From JBAXSK01 sp044358815 (GTDB taxonomy: Bacteria; Cyanobacteriota; Cyanobacteriia; Pseudanabaenales; Pseudanabaenaceae), in the NCBI GenBank assembly GCA_044358815.1, contig JBIKNH010000243.1, positions 1 through 5,998 of the forward strand: a stretch of DNA of 5,998 bases, read 5' to 3'. The first letter of the stretch is position 1. Each line of letters opens with the position of its first letter. Shown here one piece after another: positions 5,136-5,998 of the stretch. A model generated the notes under the pieces. It made no database searches and was not told where the DNA came from. It worked only from the letters and a program-made list of their open reading frames with translations. Both the position numbers and the translations under genes were made by a program.

Positions 5136-5171
5136 ATACCAACTAAAATACAAACTAAGATACAGACTACA
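5136..5171. repeat. Three-unit 12-bp tandem repeat
   Basis: ATACCAACTAAA, ATACAAACTAAG and ATACAGACTACA follow each other at 5136, 5148 and 5160. They share an ACTAA-type core with the 13-bp array just upstream and may derive from it after a one-base change in unit length. The array ends 52 bp before the J-domain gene. Confidence 0.75.
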
Positions 5172-5223
5172 AACTAATAATACGTTGACTACTTTCGGGA
5201 TGATCTTTTTCCAGCCTTAGCTT

Positions 5224-5922
5224 ATGTCCGTCCATTTAAACCGCACCAACCACTACACCACCCTAGAAGTTGATGCCCATGCACCTCTAGGAGAGATTAA
5301 GCAAGCCTACCGCCGCCTAGTCAAAAAGTTTCATCCCGACTGTAATCATGATTTGCGGAATCACGATGATATTGCGGCGATTAACCAAGCCTACGAAACC
5401 CTGAGTAACAGCCAAAGCCGCGCTAGTTATGATCGTCAACTGGGTTTGAGTTCTGGTAATTTTGCCCCTAGAAACCATAAGCCCAGCAATCTTAAACATC
5501 CGCCCCAACGCCACGAGGATCAGCGCATTGATCAATGGCGACATCATGTTTATGAGCCAATTATGGTGATTTTAGAAGAGATTCTCGATAGTCTGTCAGA
5601 ACAAATCGACGATTTAGCCGCCGATCCCTATGATGAAGATCTGATGGAAAATTTTGAAACCTATCTTGCGGAATGTCGTGGCTCTTTTGCAAAGGCGCAG
5701 ATTTTCTTTCGGAGCATGGCTAATCCGGCAGTGGCAGCGGGGATTGCCAGCCATTTATATCACTGTCTCAATGCAGTTAGTGATGGCATTGAGGAACTAC
5801 ATTTCTTTACACTGAATTTTGACGACCGCCATTTACACACCGGACAAGAACTATGGCGCAGAGCTGAGGAGATGCGTTACTACGCCCAACTGGGAATGCA
5901 GAGTTTAATTCAGCAAAGGTAA
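5224..5922 (+). CDS. J-domain protein with a C-terminal helical domain (DnaJ-like, no zinc finger)
   Basis: Residues 8-74 are a J domain: NHYTTLEVDAHA, a basic helix II (EIKQAYRRLVKKF), the HPD motif at 37-39, then IAAINQAYETLSNSQSRASYDRQLG. HPD stimulates the ATPase of Hsp70 (DnaK), so the protein should recruit DnaK to a particular client or place. The Gly/Phe region, CxxCxGxG zinc fingers and substrate-binding domain of true DnaJ are missing, making this a class C (type III) J protein. After a Pro/His/Asn-rich linker (75-100), residues 101-232 form a mostly helical acidic region (RIDQWRHHVYEPI...EEILDSLSEQIDDLAADP; late HFFTLNFDDRHLHTGQELWRRAEEM) that I cannot match to a known domain; its 132 residues presumably give specificity. 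The ATG at 5224 places the J domain near the N-terminus as usual. No Shine-Dalgarno sequence is evident. Confidence 0.9.
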   Translation: MSVHLNRTNHYTTLEVDAHAPLGEIKQAYRRLVKKFHPDCNHDLRNHDDIAAINQAYETLSNSQSRASYDRQLGLSSGNFAPRNHKPSNLKHPPQRHEDQRIDQWRHHVYEPIMVILEEILDSLSEQIDDLAADPYDEDLMENFETYLAECRGSFAKAQIFFRSMANPAVAAGIASHLYHCLNAVSDGIEELHFFTLNFDDRHLHTGQELWRRAEEMRYYAQLGMQSLIQQR

Positions 5923-5954
5923 ATGCTCTTGCCACCGCCTGAAAACTCTATGGC

Positions 5955-5982
5955 TTTACCCTAATAGGTTTACCCTAGGTGT
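5955..5982. repeat. 14-bp tandem duplication
   Basis: TTTACCCTAATAGG (5955-5968) is followed directly by TTTACCCTAGGTGT (5969-5982); the first nine bases are identical. It lies in the gap after the J-domain gene, whose far end is outside the window. Confidence 0.6.
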
Positions 5983-5998
5983 TCAAATACCTAAGTCA

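Noticed and set aside
5185..5190. TTGACT as a -35 element for the J-domain gene
   Set aside because: No TATAAT-like hexamer is found 16-18 bases downstream, only CTTTTTCCAG.
1..5998. HIP1 octamer GCGATCGC as a cyanobacterial marker
   Set aside because: I found no copy; some cyanobacteria lack HIP1 enrichment, so its absence in 6 kb neither supports nor opposes the assignment.

Overview
The window looks like chromosomal DNA from a cyanobacterium, probably a filamentous one. The evidence is a COP23-family secreted protein, a LarB of cyanobacterial type, PlsY, a small protein resembling cyanobacterial hypotheticals, a J-domain protein with a helical tail, and a palindromic intergenic repeat with GCTTCG/CGAAGC ends of a kind seen in filamentous cyanobacteria. 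Genus cannot be told from the sequence. No tRNA, rRNA, CRISPR array, transposase, integrase or phage gene is visible.

All seven genes lie on the + strand. Left to right they are: the 3' end of a pentapeptide-repeat gene (1-277); a secreted COP23-domain protein (443-1195); a secreted trypsin-like serine protease with an intact His/Asp/Ser triad and a TTG start (1263-2411); a 447-bp gap with a possible terminator, a palindromic dispersed repeat and a weak promoter candidate; larB of nickel-pincer-cofactor synthesis (2859-3656); a 312-bp gap made largely of short degenerate repeats; a 67-residue protein of unknown function (3969-4172); a strong hairpin; plsY, the membrane acyl-phosphate:glycerol-3-phosphate acyltransferase (4350-5027); a 196-bp gap full of 12-15 bp repeats; and a J-domain protein lacking the other DnaJ domains (5224-5922).

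The likeliest functional unit is the COP23 protein plus protease: 67 bp apart, same strand, both with signal peptides, so both act outside the cytoplasm. The truncated pentapeptide-repeat protein upstream ends in a tail resembling the COP23 C-terminus (PSG-x-x-x-F, or close to it). The larB, small-protein, plsY and J-domain genes are separated by gaps of 177-312 bp and look like independent housekeeping genes rather than an operon.

The most unusual signal is between the genes. Every intergenic stretch holds head-to-tail duplications of about 12-15 bp, two to five copies each, with different sequences in different gaps. This suggests a genome-wide habit of short-unit tandem duplication in non-coding DNA rather than one transposable family. 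I do not see a clearly new defence, mobile or metabolic system here.
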